From assembly GCF_001261775.1 (NCBI RefSeq), contig NZ_LN868538.1:1136312-1200311 (forward strand): a stretch of DNA of 64,000 nt. The letters are read 5' to 3'. Positions within the stretch are counted from its first letter, which is position 1; every line of letters starts with the position of its first letter. Both the position numbers and the translations under genes were made by a program. The notes below the pieces were generated by a model, which worked only from the letters and a program-made list of their open reading frames with translations, had not been told where the DNA came from and did no database searches. This document shows positions 43,401 through 51,623 of this stretch, one piece after another. This DNA comes from Anaeromassilibacillus senegalensis (GTDB lineage: Bacteria; Bacillota; Clostridia; Oscillospirales; Acutalibacteraceae).

Positions 43401-44868
43401 ACACGACAGTATACTGCTGTCCTTCCGCCTGGTTCAGCAGCCAGTCCGCGTCCGCCGTGAGCTGTGCGGGCAGCTTGTCCGCCAGCTCCGTGCTGAGCAG
43501 ATAATTTCCCCGGAAATTGGTGATCCAGTTGTTTTCGCTCTCCTCCGTATTGAGCGCGGTCAGGCCGGTCAGGTCAGGCAGTGCGGCAAGTTTATTGTTG
43601 CTCAGGTTCAACCGCTGCAAGCCAGTCAATCCGGCAAACGCCGTTTCCTCAATGGATTCAATGTCGTTGTTCCAGAGAGAAAGCGTCGTCAGAGACTCGC
43701 CCAGGCCTTCAAACGCGCCGGCCGGAATATTTGTGACGCGGTTTCCGCTGAGATCGAGCGTCTCCAGCTGGGCAAGGCCGCGGAAGGTTCCCGGCACAAG
43801 GGCCTCCAGATAGGTGGTGGAAACGATCAGGGTCTTGAGCTTCGGCATGGCGGCAAACGCGTCCGCCGGAAGCGTTTTGATCCAGGTGTCGTTCAGGTCG
43901 AGCGTCTCCAGGTTGTCCAGTCCGGTGAGGTCGACGTAGGGCGTGTCCTCATCCACATAGGTCCAGTTCTCCAGCACGTTGCTGGTGAAATCGATGGAAA
44001 CAATGCTGTCCGCGCCCGCAAAGGTCCCGGCGGGCACGTTGTCGATGGCGTTGCGCCGAAAGTCGATGTACTTCAAATTGCGCAAACCCTCGCGGTCAAA
44101 GTCGCCGGACTCCAGTGCCTCCAGATTGTTCCAGCTGAACAGCAGGTTTTCCAGGCTGTCCAAACCGTCGAAGTGCATTTCGCTGAAAACCTCGACCTCG
44201 TTGTACTCCAAGTCGAGCGTTGTGAGCTGAGAAAGCCCTTCAAACGCCCCCACCGGCGTCTGGGAAAGGCTGTTGTACGACAGGTCGAGCCATTCTAGTT
44301 GCGGCGGCGCGCCCTCAAACGCGCCGGGCGCGATGTCCGCGATGTCATTTTCATAGAAGTACAACTGTTTCAGGGCGGGCAGGTCCAGGTTTTGGAACGC
44401 CCCTTCCGGCAGCTCCGTGAACGCTTCGTTGGACAGATCCAGGATTTCCAGCGTGTCCGATGCCATTTCAATCGCGGTAAGGTCCGTGAAACCGTTGTTT
44501 TCCAAGTTGAGATGCGTCAGGGCCGGAAGCGCGGACAGCGATTCCGCCGCAATCGCGGTCAGGCTGTTGCGGCTCAGGTCGAGCGTTTGCAGGTTGTCCA
44601 GATTTAAAAGCTGGAGGCCCGCGAGGGAGGCAATTTCACTCCTGCGCAGGTCCAGTTCCGTTGCCTGCGCAAGGTCGTTTTCATGCAGCGTTTCGGTCCC
44701 TGCCGCTTTGCAGAGCGCCGCATACAGATTTGCATCCGGAATGCCTTCCTCGGAGCAGGCAATTTCCGGCCCGGCGTCGTCCGCCCCGCGCGCTGCCTGC
44801 GCGGAGAAGCTTACACAGGAAAACACCATGGTCAGGCAGAGCAAGAGGGACAGATACTTTTTGAACAT
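40438..44868 (-). CDS. Large secreted surface protein: leucine-rich repeats, two discoidin-like domains, six FIVAR-type repeats
   Basis: 1476 residues from the ATG with AAGGAG upstream. Signal peptide at 1-25 (MFKKYLSLLLCLTMVFSCVS). Residues ~70-450 are about fifteen leucine-rich repeats (LQTLDLSRNSLTAIAAESLS pattern). Then an Ig-like segment to ~560, two F5/8-type-C (discoidin) domains at ~565-700 and ~705-850 (IVEILFNETHTINEVQYVPR), a small beta domain to ~930, and six ~60-residue three-helix FIVAR repeats (YENPNATQEQVTGAYDALYS) to ~1340. The C-terminal ~110 residues form a beta domain. No LPXTG or transmembrane anchor is seen, so attachment is unclear. A role in adhesion or glycan binding is inferred. 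Confidence 0.9.
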   Translation of the reverse strand: MFKKYLSLLLCLTMVFSCVSFSAQAARGADDAGPEIACSEEGIPDANLYAALCKAAGTETLHENDLAQATELDLRRSEIASLAGLQLLNLDNLQTLDLSRNSLTAIAAESLSALPALTHLNLENNGFTDLTAIEMASDTLEILDLSNEAFTELPEGAFQNLDLPALKQLYFYENDIADIAPGAFEGAPPQLEWLDLSYNSLSQTPVGAFEGLSQLTTLDLEYNEVEVFSEMHFDGLDSLENLLFSWNNLEALESGDFDREGLRNLKYIDFRRNAIDNVPAGTFAGADSIVSIDFTSNVLENWTYVDEDTPYVDLTGLDNLETLDLNDTWIKTLPADAFAAMPKLKTLIVSTTYLEALVPGTFRGLAQLETLDLSGNRVTNIPAGAFEGLGESLTTLSLWNNDIESIEETAFAGLTGLQRLNLSNNKLAALPDLTGLTALNTEESENNWITNFRGNYLLSTELADKLPAQLTADADWLLNQAEGQQYTVVSVTQPGDVSVEKGDVLFFLQLPNQLTATMEDGGTYPVTVFWDSSPVNINAYGTYPITGKVPGYSQPVHINVIVARPPRTDPIPSSAFTVSANSVDRDQVAIANAFDGDNDTRWHTKISEPDSYPYIVEILFNETHTINEVQYVPRQDETDNGTIQQMAIYAGADAASAVKVGDYTLVNDKTTKIMNFDAVEADYVKFEITQGVGGWASASEFRLYDASVPLSKTEIVSVAASSTQPNNNTDIENAFDNNNDTKWHSKWDEVNQYPVTVEATLKSSHVLHKAQYVPRQDSQTNGIITSLSVYVGADAESAVKVGDYTLAGDATVKWLEFEPTAGSYIRFEIHAGLAGFASAAEFRLYETYEEPQPDTYDVTVASVVGGTAAVTADKQIAAAGETVTVRIADVEAGKRFQSIAVTDASGASVDVAEVTAGEAYTFTMPASAVTITVTLSAPVDKSGLEELFELCGVADEKDFTPATWAEMVKVWDEAKLVYENPNATQEQVTGAYDALYSALENLKIRANTAELQKTIEEAAAVRTIIDRYTSTGKAEFLRALDAAEIVLANGEATQAEVNSARAALSEAMAVLVPKGDKTPLAEMIAGTMELNPSTYTAESWAGLQTALAAANRVMANEDVTEENVQTALKELARAIAELKPAETPTHPELDALVKAALLLKEENYTAPSWSVFRAALTVAQTILEDPDATDAELDSAYNVLSYAMRKLAYTADASTLRNLVAAAEKLVPDLEEQYVPEGQAEFLKALDDAKLLLENKDATQSETDAMAARLLETMMALRVKPDKALLEKLLTEGEQFELSGYTASSAAMYRAALRLARTVYENPNATQEDVQSACTQMRNARILLVKDPGTTPEPSAPKGKKQTSRMPARNTYGKEGYAVVSAAQSVLAPAAVRCDTTKDFTLQRGSSYCFKITAANGIVPRFTVGNGSVLKTQFVKQAGSDYYYTVYAIGKAGESTGVYMAVGDGAPQKQCVVTIG

Positions 44869-44903
44869 GAAACCACTCCTTTTCATAAATTTCTTCTCCT
44901 TCG

Positions 44904-44932
44904 ATCATAATACATTCCCTAAAATTTGTAAA
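44904..44932 (-). promoter_or_regulatory. Sigma-A promoter of the LRR surface protein
   Basis: On the minus strand TTTACA (44927-44932), exactly 17 bp, TATGAT (44904-44909), about 35 bases before the start. Confidence 0.72.
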
Positions 44933-44971
44933 CATGCATTCATATTTATTATTCAATATAAATAAATTTCC

Positions 44972-45006
44972 ATAAAAAAGAATCCCCCGAAAAACTCAGG
45001 GGATTC
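44972..45006 (-). terminator. Terminator of spoVT
   Basis: On the minus strand GAATCCCC/GGGGATTC (8 bp) runs into TTCTTTTTTA. Otherwise the gap 44869-45189 is AT-rich and empty. Confidence 0.75.
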
Positions 45007-45189
45007 CAGAACATGTTATTTTGTTTCTAAAAGAGGATAAACCGCTGCAGAACCGCGCAAAAGCCGGGAATACTAGGATCAAATGAAATCATCTTCTATT
45101 AAAATGCATTTCCGGCAGGCAAAATTTTTCATCGATTCCGTCCGCTTTCAAGAGCAGAAGACTGACTGGCATTTACCCGTTCCGGGAGC

Positions 45190-45729
45190 TTATTCCTCCA
45201 TCTGCTTTGCAAGGAAGCAGGCGGCGGTCTGTACAATCTTTTCCTCTGTCTCTCCGGCGGGTTCTTTCGTCTCGCCGTTGAGCAGGATCACCGCGCCGGT
45301 TACGTCGCTGGCGGCAATGATCGGGTAAATCACGCAAGCGCTTTTATCGACGCCCTCAACCGGGCGAACCTCGCCGCTGTCTTTTCCGCTGACATACGAA
45401 TGCCGGTTCTGCATGTATTCCTCCAGTTCCGGAGAAACCCGGCGTTCCAGATACTCCTTCTTGGACACGCCCGCCGCGGCAATCACATGGTCGCGGTCGC
45501 AGACAACAGCGGGCAGGTTGGTTACCTTTGCCAACACCTCCGCGTACTGGCCCGCAAACACGGACATTTCGCCGACCGGCGAATACTTCTTAAAAATAAC
45601 ACCGCCCTGCGCGTCAGTAAAAATCTCCAGCGCATCCCCTTCACGGATGCGCAGCGTGCGGCGGATTTCCTTTGGGATTACGACTCTTCCGAGATCGTCG
45701 ATACGTCTGACAATTCCTGTGGCCTTCAA
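45190..45729 (-). CDS. spoVT: Stage V sporulation protein T (SpoVT)
   Basis: 179 residues: AbrB-type DNA-binding domain 1-50 (MKATGIVRRIDDLGRVVIPK, RRTLRIREGDALEIFTD) and a GAF-like domain 55-178 (YAEVLAKVTNLPAVVCDRDH, ASDVTGAVILLNGE). SpoVT controls forespore gene expression late in sporulation, tuning sigma-G-dependent genes. Its presence supports a spore-forming ancestry. The start has GGAGGGA-like sequence upstream. It is a single gene, divergent from nothing immediate, with a type-1 repeat pair upstream. Confidence 0.94.
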   Translation of the reverse strand: MKATGIVRRIDDLGRVVIPKEIRRTLRIREGDALEIFTDAQGGVIFKKYSPVGEMSVFAGQYAEVLAKVTNLPAVVCDRDHVIAAAGVSKKEYLERRVSPELEEYMQNRHSYVSGKDSGEVRPVEGVDKSACVIYPIIAASDVTGAVILLNGETKEPAGETEEKIVQTAACFLAKQMEE

Positions 45730-45904
45730 GTTAATTCCCTCCTGATCTATTTAATGAGACACATTCACCGATTAATCCGGACCCACCTCACAGCGGGGAT
45801 GGTTCTCCCGCCCTGTTTACCATTTTAAAACGGCGTTTGATCCGGCATGGTCTTATTATCCACAGGAAACTCCTGACTATACAGGTTTTGACAAGGCAAA
45901 TTTT

Positions 45905-46140
45905 GACCTCCGGACCTCCGGTCGGGTCGGCGCGGGCGGTCGCTTACTCAAGCACGGTACCACGGATGTCCGCGACGGGACCTCCGGTCGGGTCGGCGCG
46001 GGCGGTCGTTGCGCAAAGCACGGTACCACGGATGTCCGCGACGGAAATGACATGCTCCCGATTTTCCGACCAAGATAGAGCGAGCGAAGGTATTTCCTTT
46101 TTCGCATCTGCGGTGGTCTTTCCCGTAGGTCATTATCATT
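45905..46140. repeat. Type-1 dispersed repeat: two adjacent short copies
   Basis: GGACCTCCGGTCGGGTCGGC begins at about 45915 and again about 68 bp later; each copy continues GGCGCGGGCGGTCG, GCACGGTACCACGGATGTCC and GCGACGG. A tail ACGG..GGTCTTTCCC resembles the inverted ends at 2045 and 12730. The rest of 45730-46325 shows only a TATAAT at 46287 before the lipoprotein. Confidence 0.82.
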
Positions 46141-46325
46141 AACGGTTTCTTTTATATCTCACTCCACAGCGCTTCTTTATGCCAAAGATAAAACGCAATA
46201 GCATGACAGAAACAATATGCTCCCGGAAAACACCGTTCGTGCGTTCTGCTCTCACAATTGAGGGTGTACAAACAGAAAAAAAGTCGTATAATAGAAGCAT
46301 CCTATTACAAGTTGGAGGGTTTCTT

Positions 46326-46781
46326 TTGAAAAATTGGTTTCGACTGGGCGCCGTTGCACTGGCGCTGGCCGCCGTACTCGCGTGCACCGGCTGCGCGGCA
46401 CGCACGCCCGTTTCCTCAGAGGAGTTTCAAACGCACGCAGAAAACGCCGGATTTATCGTACAGGCGCCCGAAACGAGCTCGGAAGACCTTGTGGATTTCC
46501 GCATTGCACTGGACCAGGAAGCCGGTATGGAGGTCGACTTCGCCGTCTGCAAGGACCAGCAGACCGCCGTCGACACCTACAACAGCATTAAAAACAACAT
46601 TAAAATGACCGATCTGGCAAAAACCAAAAATGTGGATTCCTCCGCTTACAGCCGCTATACGGTGGAGAACGGCGAAATTTATTACGTGGTGGTTCGTTTG
46701 GAAGATACGGTAGCGCTAGGTAAAGGCAAAATTATTCACCAGAATAAAATGAACACCTTGTTTGACAGCATCAAATATTGA
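46326..46781 (+). CDS. Small predicted lipoprotein
   Basis: 151 residues from a TTG with GGAGGG six bases upstream; the frame continues further up but without a site. The N-terminus KNWFRLGAVALALAAVLAC is a lipoprotein-type signal with cysteines at VLAC and TGC, either of which could be lipidated. The mature domain is ~120 residues with DLVDFRIALDQEAGMEVDFA, CKDQQTAVDTYNSIKNNIK and YSRYTVENGEIYYVVVRLED. I do not recognise a family. It has its own terminator. Confidence 0.75.
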   Translation: MKNWFRLGAVALALAAVLACTGCAARTPVSSEEFQTHAENAGFIVQAPETSSEDLVDFRIALDQEAGMEVDFAVCKDQQTAVDTYNSIKNNIKMTDLAKTKNVDSSAYSRYTVENGEIYYVVVRLEDTVALGKGKIIHQNKMNTLFDSIKY

Positions 46782-46801
46782 TGTATGGCAACTGAAAAAT
46801 G

Positions 46802-46846
46802 GCAAACGCCCGGCGGGACAAGCTTTACTTTGTCCTGCCGGGCGTT
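46802..46846 (+). terminator. Rho-independent terminator of the lipoprotein gene
   Basis: AAACGCCCGGCGGGACAA/TTGTCCTGCCGGGCGTTT with one mismatch, then CTCAT. A second stem, ACCCCCGGCA/TGCCGGGGGT (46892-46915), ends the minus-strand gene at 46929. Confidence 0.85.
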
Positions 46847-46928
46847 TCTCATACCTGCTGATGAAACGTAAAAAGATAGAGACATAAAGAGAACCCCCGG
46901 CAAGTGCCGGGGGTTCTGTGTGTTAAAA

Positions 46929-49145
46929 TTACGCTCTGGGATTGCTGACGAGGTCCGGATAGCTGCCAGCGGTGAAGTTCCAAATAGAAGCATCAAAGCC
47001 GTTCAGAGCAGTACTGGAGGTCATCTGAGCTTTGGTTCTTCTGGTAAAGCCATTTACCGTACCAGAAGTTGTGGATTCCGCATAGCTGTTGCTGACAGAA
47101 CCAGAGTTTTTACCGATACTGATGGTGCTATTATATGTGCCACCATATACTTTATCATTCGGAATTACATAGCAGTTACGGATTTGACCAGTACTACCAT
47201 TTAATCCGGCAAAACCGCCTACGTTTTGCACTCCAGCAATATAATCGCCTACATTTGCATAGCAGTTTTCAATGGTTCCGGTATTTCCTCCAACCAAACC
47301 GCCTGCATAATATGTAGATACATTTCCAGCATTAATATCATTTACATATCCGCTGTTGATACCACCAAGCGCATAGCTGGTACGGATGGTTCCATAGTTT
47401 CCGCCTGCAATGCCGCCCGCGTAGTTATAAGCGACAACGCCCCTAGTGACTCCAGAACCTTTAATATTGCTGCTGCAATCTTCCATAACACCTCTGTTCA
47501 CACCAACAATACCGCCCGCGAAACCGCCATCGCTGCCTTTACTGAGCGCACCAACATAATTTCCGGTTACATGCACATTGGAGATAACGCCGCTTGCCTC
47601 ATTCTGGCCTGCAACCGTACCGACATACTGGCTGCCCTCCATCTGATTTACAGACAAGTTCAGGTTTTTAATTGTACCGTTGTTCAGCGCAAAGAGTCCA
47701 ATATTATTGTAATCATTCTTGACGGAATGCAAGCCGGAAATTGTATAGCCCGCTCCATCAAAGGTACCAGTAAAGCTGGTGTCCGTGTTGCTGCCCAGTC
47801 CAAGTACTTCCCAGCCACGGGCAAGAGTAATATCGTTTTCCATGACGTATTTCGCAGTCATGTCTTTACCAACATTCCAAACACCCTCTTTGGTGTTCAA
47901 AACGATGCTGTCGCCATCCATCTTAACTACATTGACTGTGATGGAAGACGGAGTTACGGTGTTATTCTCTACCGTAACGGTATAGGACTGGCTTTCCGGG
48001 AACAGAACAAACTTCTCCGGCAGGACGAGATTATCCTTATTAAAGACTGTTGTCTCGCTTACCTTTACAACTGTGCTTCCCGCAGAATTTTCATTGATAA
48101 CATCATAGAAATTGATTGTTACATCGTATTCCGGAACCGGCTCTTCATCTTTTTCTACGATGAACGTTACGTCAGAAGCCGTATCTCCCGTTAAGGTGGA
48201 TTCATAGCTTTGCTCCGGATCTGCAAAATGGTAGCCCTTCGGCAGGCCTGGAGTTGCCTTCGCTTCCGTTACCGTGTAGGGGAACGCATCAGATTTTGCG
48301 GTAATTTGATAATCATTCCCTACCTTTGTGCCATCCGCCAGGGTATAGTGAATCGTAATCGGAATATCCTTTACTTCCGGCTCACTGCTTCCGCCGCTGC
48401 TCGCGCCTTCCGTGCTGTCCGGCTGATAAGCATTTACAACCACATTGCCGTGGAAATGTTTGCCCTGATATTCGTTGGTTACACCTTCCGGAAGATAACC
48501 CGCGATTACATAGGTCTCCTCACCCTTGGCGGGCATGATCGCATCCGCCTTATAGACGTCTTCTTCCTTGTCCGCTTTTGCAGTTACACTATTGAGGTTG
48601 ACGCCTTCTACTAGGGTCCAGACATTATTCACATTCTTGTAAACAAAAATTTTCAGGACATCCTTCAGGATATAGGGAGCTTCCTCACAGGGGATTTCAA
48701 GCTGGTCCTTCGGCTGATAAACGCCGCCCTCGTCATTTTTAAGCACATTCTTGACCATGTCATTCTGTGCGCCGATGTCCTCAACGGAAATTTCATACTT
48801 GACAGGCAGTGTGCCGTCGTTCGTGATCTTGACCGGCTGGAAGTAGACTGGCGCCGGCGCGAAATCATTTTCATCCATTTCATTTGCCGCCACGTTGTTG
48901 GCGCCACCCGCTGCATTCAGTTCGGCATAGAAATTGTCATACTGCATCGGGCGCAGATTCTTGAATTCCAAGGTTGCCTGATTTTCAATGTCCGGCTTCA
49001 CGTTGATATCCAGGATACCCGCCGTAAAGTTTGCGTCCACCTTTTCCGTGTCGGTAAACCATGCCATTGTTCCGCCGACCAGAAGGCTGAACACCAGCAG
49101 GACGGATACCACAGACAAAAGGATCCTGCTTTTTTTCGTCTTCAT
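46929..49145 (-). CDS. SipW-type secreted protein with TasA-like domain, MucBP-like modules and GLUG repeats
   Basis: 738 residues. Signal region MKTKKSRILLSVVSVLLVFS...GGTMAWFTDTEKVDANFTAG has the SipW-dependent form. Residues ~35-250 are TasA/camelysin-like (AGILDINVKPDIENQATLEF; YFQPVKITNDGTLPVKYEIS). Residues ~255-430 hold MucBP-like strands (IPITIHYTLADGTKVGNDYQ). Residues ~440-738 are GLUG-type repeats (VGTVAGQNEASGVISNVHVT; AGGIAGGNYGTIRTSYALGG; AGGLVGGNTGTIENCYANVG). GGAGG precedes the ATG by seven bases. It may act as a surface fibre or adhesin. Base composition in the repeat part is lower in GC, as is common for such genes. Confidence 0.82.
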   Translation of the reverse strand: MKTKKSRILLSVVSVLLVFSLLVGGTMAWFTDTEKVDANFTAGILDINVKPDIENQATLEFKNLRPMQYDNFYAELNAAGGANNVAANEMDENDFAPAPVYFQPVKITNDGTLPVKYEISVEDIGAQNDMVKNVLKNDEGGVYQPKDQLEIPCEEAPYILKDVLKIFVYKNVNNVWTLVEGVNLNSVTAKADKEEDVYKADAIMPAKGEETYVIAGYLPEGVTNEYQGKHFHGNVVVNAYQPDSTEGASSGGSSEPEVKDIPITIHYTLADGTKVGNDYQITAKSDAFPYTVTEAKATPGLPKGYHFADPEQSYESTLTGDTASDVTFIVEKDEEPVPEYDVTINFYDVINENSAGSTVVKVSETTVFNKDNLVLPEKFVLFPESQSYTVTVENNTVTPSSITVNVVKMDGDSIVLNTKEGVWNVGKDMTAKYVMENDITLARGWEVLGLGSNTDTSFTGTFDGAGYTISGLHSVKNDYNNIGLFALNNGTIKNLNLSVNQMEGSQYVGTVAGQNEASGVISNVHVTGNYVGALSKGSDGGFAGGIVGVNRGVMEDCSSNIKGSGVTRGVVAYNYAGGIAGGNYGTIRTSYALGGINSGYVNDINAGNVSTYYAGGLVGGNTGTIENCYANVGDYIAGVQNVGGFAGLNGSTGQIRNCYVIPNDKVYGGTYNSTISIGKNSGSVSNSYAESTTSGTVNGFTRRTKAQMTSSTALNGFDASIWNFTAGSYPDLVSNPRA

Positions 49146-49367
49146 GTTGCTTCCTCCACATCTTTTTAATTTAATATGTATCTTAGCCGCTCCAGCGGCA
49201 TGGGCGCCAACGCAAAATGGGTATAATATTCCCATATTTTACATGTTATTCACATTATAGCATTCCATTTCTATAATTGAATGCTTTTCGGAAAAATATT
49301 GGCTATATTTAGGTATTATTTTCCTGTTATCATGGTAAATTGTCCTGTAACTTTTGGGGCAAAGAGA

Positions 49368-49403
49368 AAACTCCTCCGGATGATCATCCGAAGGAGTTTT
49401 CTC
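49368..49403 (-). terminator. Terminator of the rpe-rnf operon
   Basis: On the minus strand AAAACTCCTTCGGATGATCA in a stem-loop with ATCCGGAGGAGTTTT, then CTCTTT. It follows the last operon gene by about 20 bp. Confidence 0.85.
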
Positions 49404-49420
49404 TTTTATTTGATGTCCTG

Positions 49421-50011
49421 TTAAAACAATTTACCGCCTGTAAACGCGGCGAATACCATACCCAGAATTCCCACATATAAAAGGGTCGCGGGCAGATTGC
49501 GGAACGCGCGCGGCACACAGCCCTTTTTACAGCGCGCCTGCGCCTCGGCGAGCACCAGTGACGCAAGATAAAACGCGATTCCTGTCCCCAGGGCAAAGCC
49601 AACCGCCTCCCAGCCCGTATAGCTGAACCGGCGCTGCACATACGGCATGGCAAGCACAATACAGTTGACCGCCGCGGGCGCGAGCACCGGGGCAATTTTC
49701 TGGTACAGCTTCGGCAGCAGGAACCGGCACAAAAACGCGGCAGCCAGATAAATCAGCGCGGCGCATACTGCATAGATCGCGGGCCGCAGAAACAAAATCG
49801 TACTGTTTGCAGCCAGAATGGGACCGACCGCCCCCGCCAGAAGCAGGGTGAACAGCGAGAACAGCCCCACAAAAAAGCTGTACAGGCCCATCAGGCCGGG
49901 CCTGCGCGCGGCGCGCAGGACGCGGCTGAACCCCACGCCGCCGGAAAACAGAACGTTTTCCGCTGCCACGGCCGCCAGCGTGGCCAGGCACAGCTTGGCA
50001 AACTCACTCAT
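49421..50011 (-). CDS. rnfA: RnfA/NqrE-like membrane subunit, atypical
   Basis: 196 residues with six hydrophobic segments. The end (VPRAFRNLPATLLYVGILGM, VFAAFTGGKL) matches the RnfA C-terminus. In canonical RnfA the first segment carries a Cys in LG(I/L)CPF, one ligand of the intramembrane [2Fe-2S] cluster shared with RnfE. Here that position reads NVLFSGGVGFSRVLR, with no Cys; the second conserved Cys (AAVNCIVLAMP, residue 117) is kept. Its ATG overlaps the rnfE stop as ATGA. It ends the operon. Homology is clear but canonical electron transfer is doubtful. Confidence 0.82.
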   Translation of the reverse strand: MSEFAKLCLATLAAVAAENVLFSGGVGFSRVLRAARRPGLMGLYSFFVGLFSLFTLLLAGAVGPILAANSTILFLRPAIYAVCAALIYLAAAFLCRFLLPKLYQKIAPVLAPAAVNCIVLAMPYVQRRFSYTGWEAVGFALGTGIAFYLASLVLAEAQARCKKGCVPRAFRNLPATLLYVGILGMVFAAFTGGKLF

Positions 50012-50670
50012 GTACGCGGCGCCTCCCTTCCGGACTTCTTCTCACGCCGCAGGTTGATTCCCTGCACCAGCGCGGCCAGAAAGCCCAACACGATAAAGCC
50101 AAAGAAGGGCAGCGCCGTTCCCCTGTCGGCGGGGATGTAAAGCCCGGTGCTGCCGTTCCACACGCTGCCGCGCTGCAGGTATTCGCGCAGGCAGGCCACG
50201 GCACACAGCACCAGTGAGTACCCCAGCACGCAGCCGAGGATATCCGCCAGCACCGCACGCAGCAGATGCGCCGGAGCGTAATCGTTGCAGCGTGAGAGCA
50301 CCATGGAATTGCAGATCATCAGTCCCGCGAAAATTCCCATTGTGTTCAGCGATCCGGGAAACAGCTGGTTGACCAGCCACGCGGCGGGCAGATAGCACGC
50401 CGCGCTCACGGCCAAAACCGCGCCGGGACGCAGCCAGCCGGGCAGGAACTCCCCGACCAGGCAGAAGATAACGCCCGTCGGCAGAGAGATAAAGAGCATC
50501 AGCAGGGAGAGCTGCACCGCCATACGCAGGTTATAGCCCGCCGCAACCACCGGATAGAGGCCCAGCGCGCCGATCAGCACAGGATTTTTGAGAAACAGCC
50601 CGTTGAAAAAGATGGTGCGGGTTTCCCGCAGGGAACCGGGGCGTCTTTTTTCTGCTGTTTTACGTTTCAA
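50008..50670 (-). CDS. rnfE: RnfE/NqrD-like membrane subunit, atypical
   Basis: 220 residues from a TTG with GGAGG eight bases upstream; the track start lies inside rnfD and is unlikely. The RnfE pattern is present (KNPVLIGALGLYPVVAAGYN; LNTMGIFAGLMICNSMVLSR; LREYLQRGSVWNGSTGL). The canonical LG(L/I)CP motif reads LGLYP here, so the cluster-binding Cys is replaced by Tyr39. The second motif, usually VVNCIILGR, reads MICNSMVLSRC. It overlaps rnfD by 11 bases at its start. No rnfG gene lies between them, as it would in a standard operon. Confidence 0.82.
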   Translation of the reverse strand: MKRKTAEKRRPGSLRETRTIFFNGLFLKNPVLIGALGLYPVVAAGYNLRMAVQLSLLMLFISLPTGVIFCLVGEFLPGWLRPGAVLAVSAACYLPAAWLVNQLFPGSLNTMGIFAGLMICNSMVLSRCNDYAPAHLLRAVLADILGCVLGYSLVLCAVACLREYLQRGSVWNGSTGLYIPADRGTALPFFGFIVLGFLAALVQGINLRREKKSGREAPRT

Positions 50671-51622
50671 TGCGTTTCCCTCCCCAAGCGCGCGCCCGCA
50701 GGACCGCACGGTCCAGCAGCGGCGCAATGGCGTTGCACGCCAGCACGGCGAAACACGCGCCCTGTTCATAGGTGCTGAAATGGCGGAACGCCATTATGAC
50801 CGCGCCGCCGAATGCCCCATACAGACAGCGCCCTATCGACGTGCGCGGCGCGGTCACTGGGTCCGTCATCATAAAGACGGCGCAGAAAAGCAGCGAACCG
50901 GACATCAGTTCATATTTGACCGAGGTCAGCGGGCTGCACGCGATGCGCGGTGCAGCGGCGGCGATCCCCGCCGCGACCAGCAGGAAAAACAGCGGCGCTT
51001 CCCAATTCGCCGCGCGCCGCAGGATCAGGTACAGGCCGCATGCGCCGATGATCAGCATCGCAGTCGCGCCGACCGGCCCGGGGAACTTGCCCCAGAGCAT
51101 TTCAAACGGAACAATGTCCGGTTTTAAATGGTCTTTGAGCACCGCGGCAGGCGAGCTGGCGGGAATCAGCGCGCTGTGGCCGAGCCACTGCGGCAGCCAG
51201 CCGACCGGTGCGGCATACGCGAAGACCCGCTGCGGCCAGCAGATCGTGACAAATGCCACGCCCGCCGCCGCGGGATTAAACGGGTTGTGTCCCGTGCCGC
51301 CGAAGGGGCCGCGCGCCACCCAGACCGCAAACAGTGCGGCGATGGCGGGCACCCAATACGGCACACCGACCGGCATCAGCAGCGCGATCACAAGGCCCGT
51401 CACCAGAATCGACGGATCAGAGAGGCTGACGGGCTTCCTGCTGACCAGACAGAACGCCAGCTCCGCCAGACAGCACAGTCCGACGGTCAGGGCCGTGGTC
51501 AGCAGCGGGCCCCAGCCGAAATAGACGGTGGGCAGGATCAGCAGCGTGCAGAGCGCCAGGAGCATACTGCCCAGCATGGAGCGGGACGTCCGCTCTTTTT
51601 TCAAACAGACCGATTTCTTCAT
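50660..51622 (-). CDS. rnfD: RnfD/NqrB-like membrane subunit, atypical
   Basis: 320 residues, about ten hydrophobic segments. Conserved parts are GGTGHNPFNPAAAGVAFVTI and YELMSGSLLFCAVFMMTDPV. Canonical RnfD carries a covalent FMN on Thr in an SGAT-type motif (SGATPLAxLK). Here the aligned stretch is PASSPAAVLK (residues 154-163), so the Thr is a Ser at best and the flanking consensus is lost. Flavinylation by ApbE is therefore doubtful. It starts one base after the rnfC stop and overlaps rnfE. Confidence 0.84.
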   Translation of the reverse strand: MKKSVCLKKERTSRSMLGSMLLALCTLLILPTVYFGWGPLLTTALTVGLCCLAELAFCLVSRKPVSLSDPSILVTGLVIALLMPVGVPYWVPAIAALFAVWVARGPFGGTGHNPFNPAAAGVAFVTICWPQRVFAYAAPVGWLPQWLGHSALIPASSPAAVLKDHLKPDIVPFEMLWGKFPGPVGATAMLIIGACGLYLILRRAANWEAPLFFLLVAAGIAAAAPRIACSPLTSVKYELMSGSLLFCAVFMMTDPVTAPRTSIGRCLYGAFGGAVIMAFRHFSTYEQGACFAVLACNAIAPLLDRAVLRARAWGGKRIET

Positions 51623-51623
51623 C

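Noticed and set aside
40459..44298. 1279-aa plus-strand ORF opposite the LRR protein
   Set aside because: Antisense shadow of the surface-protein gene; no start signal and an Arg/His-rich composition.
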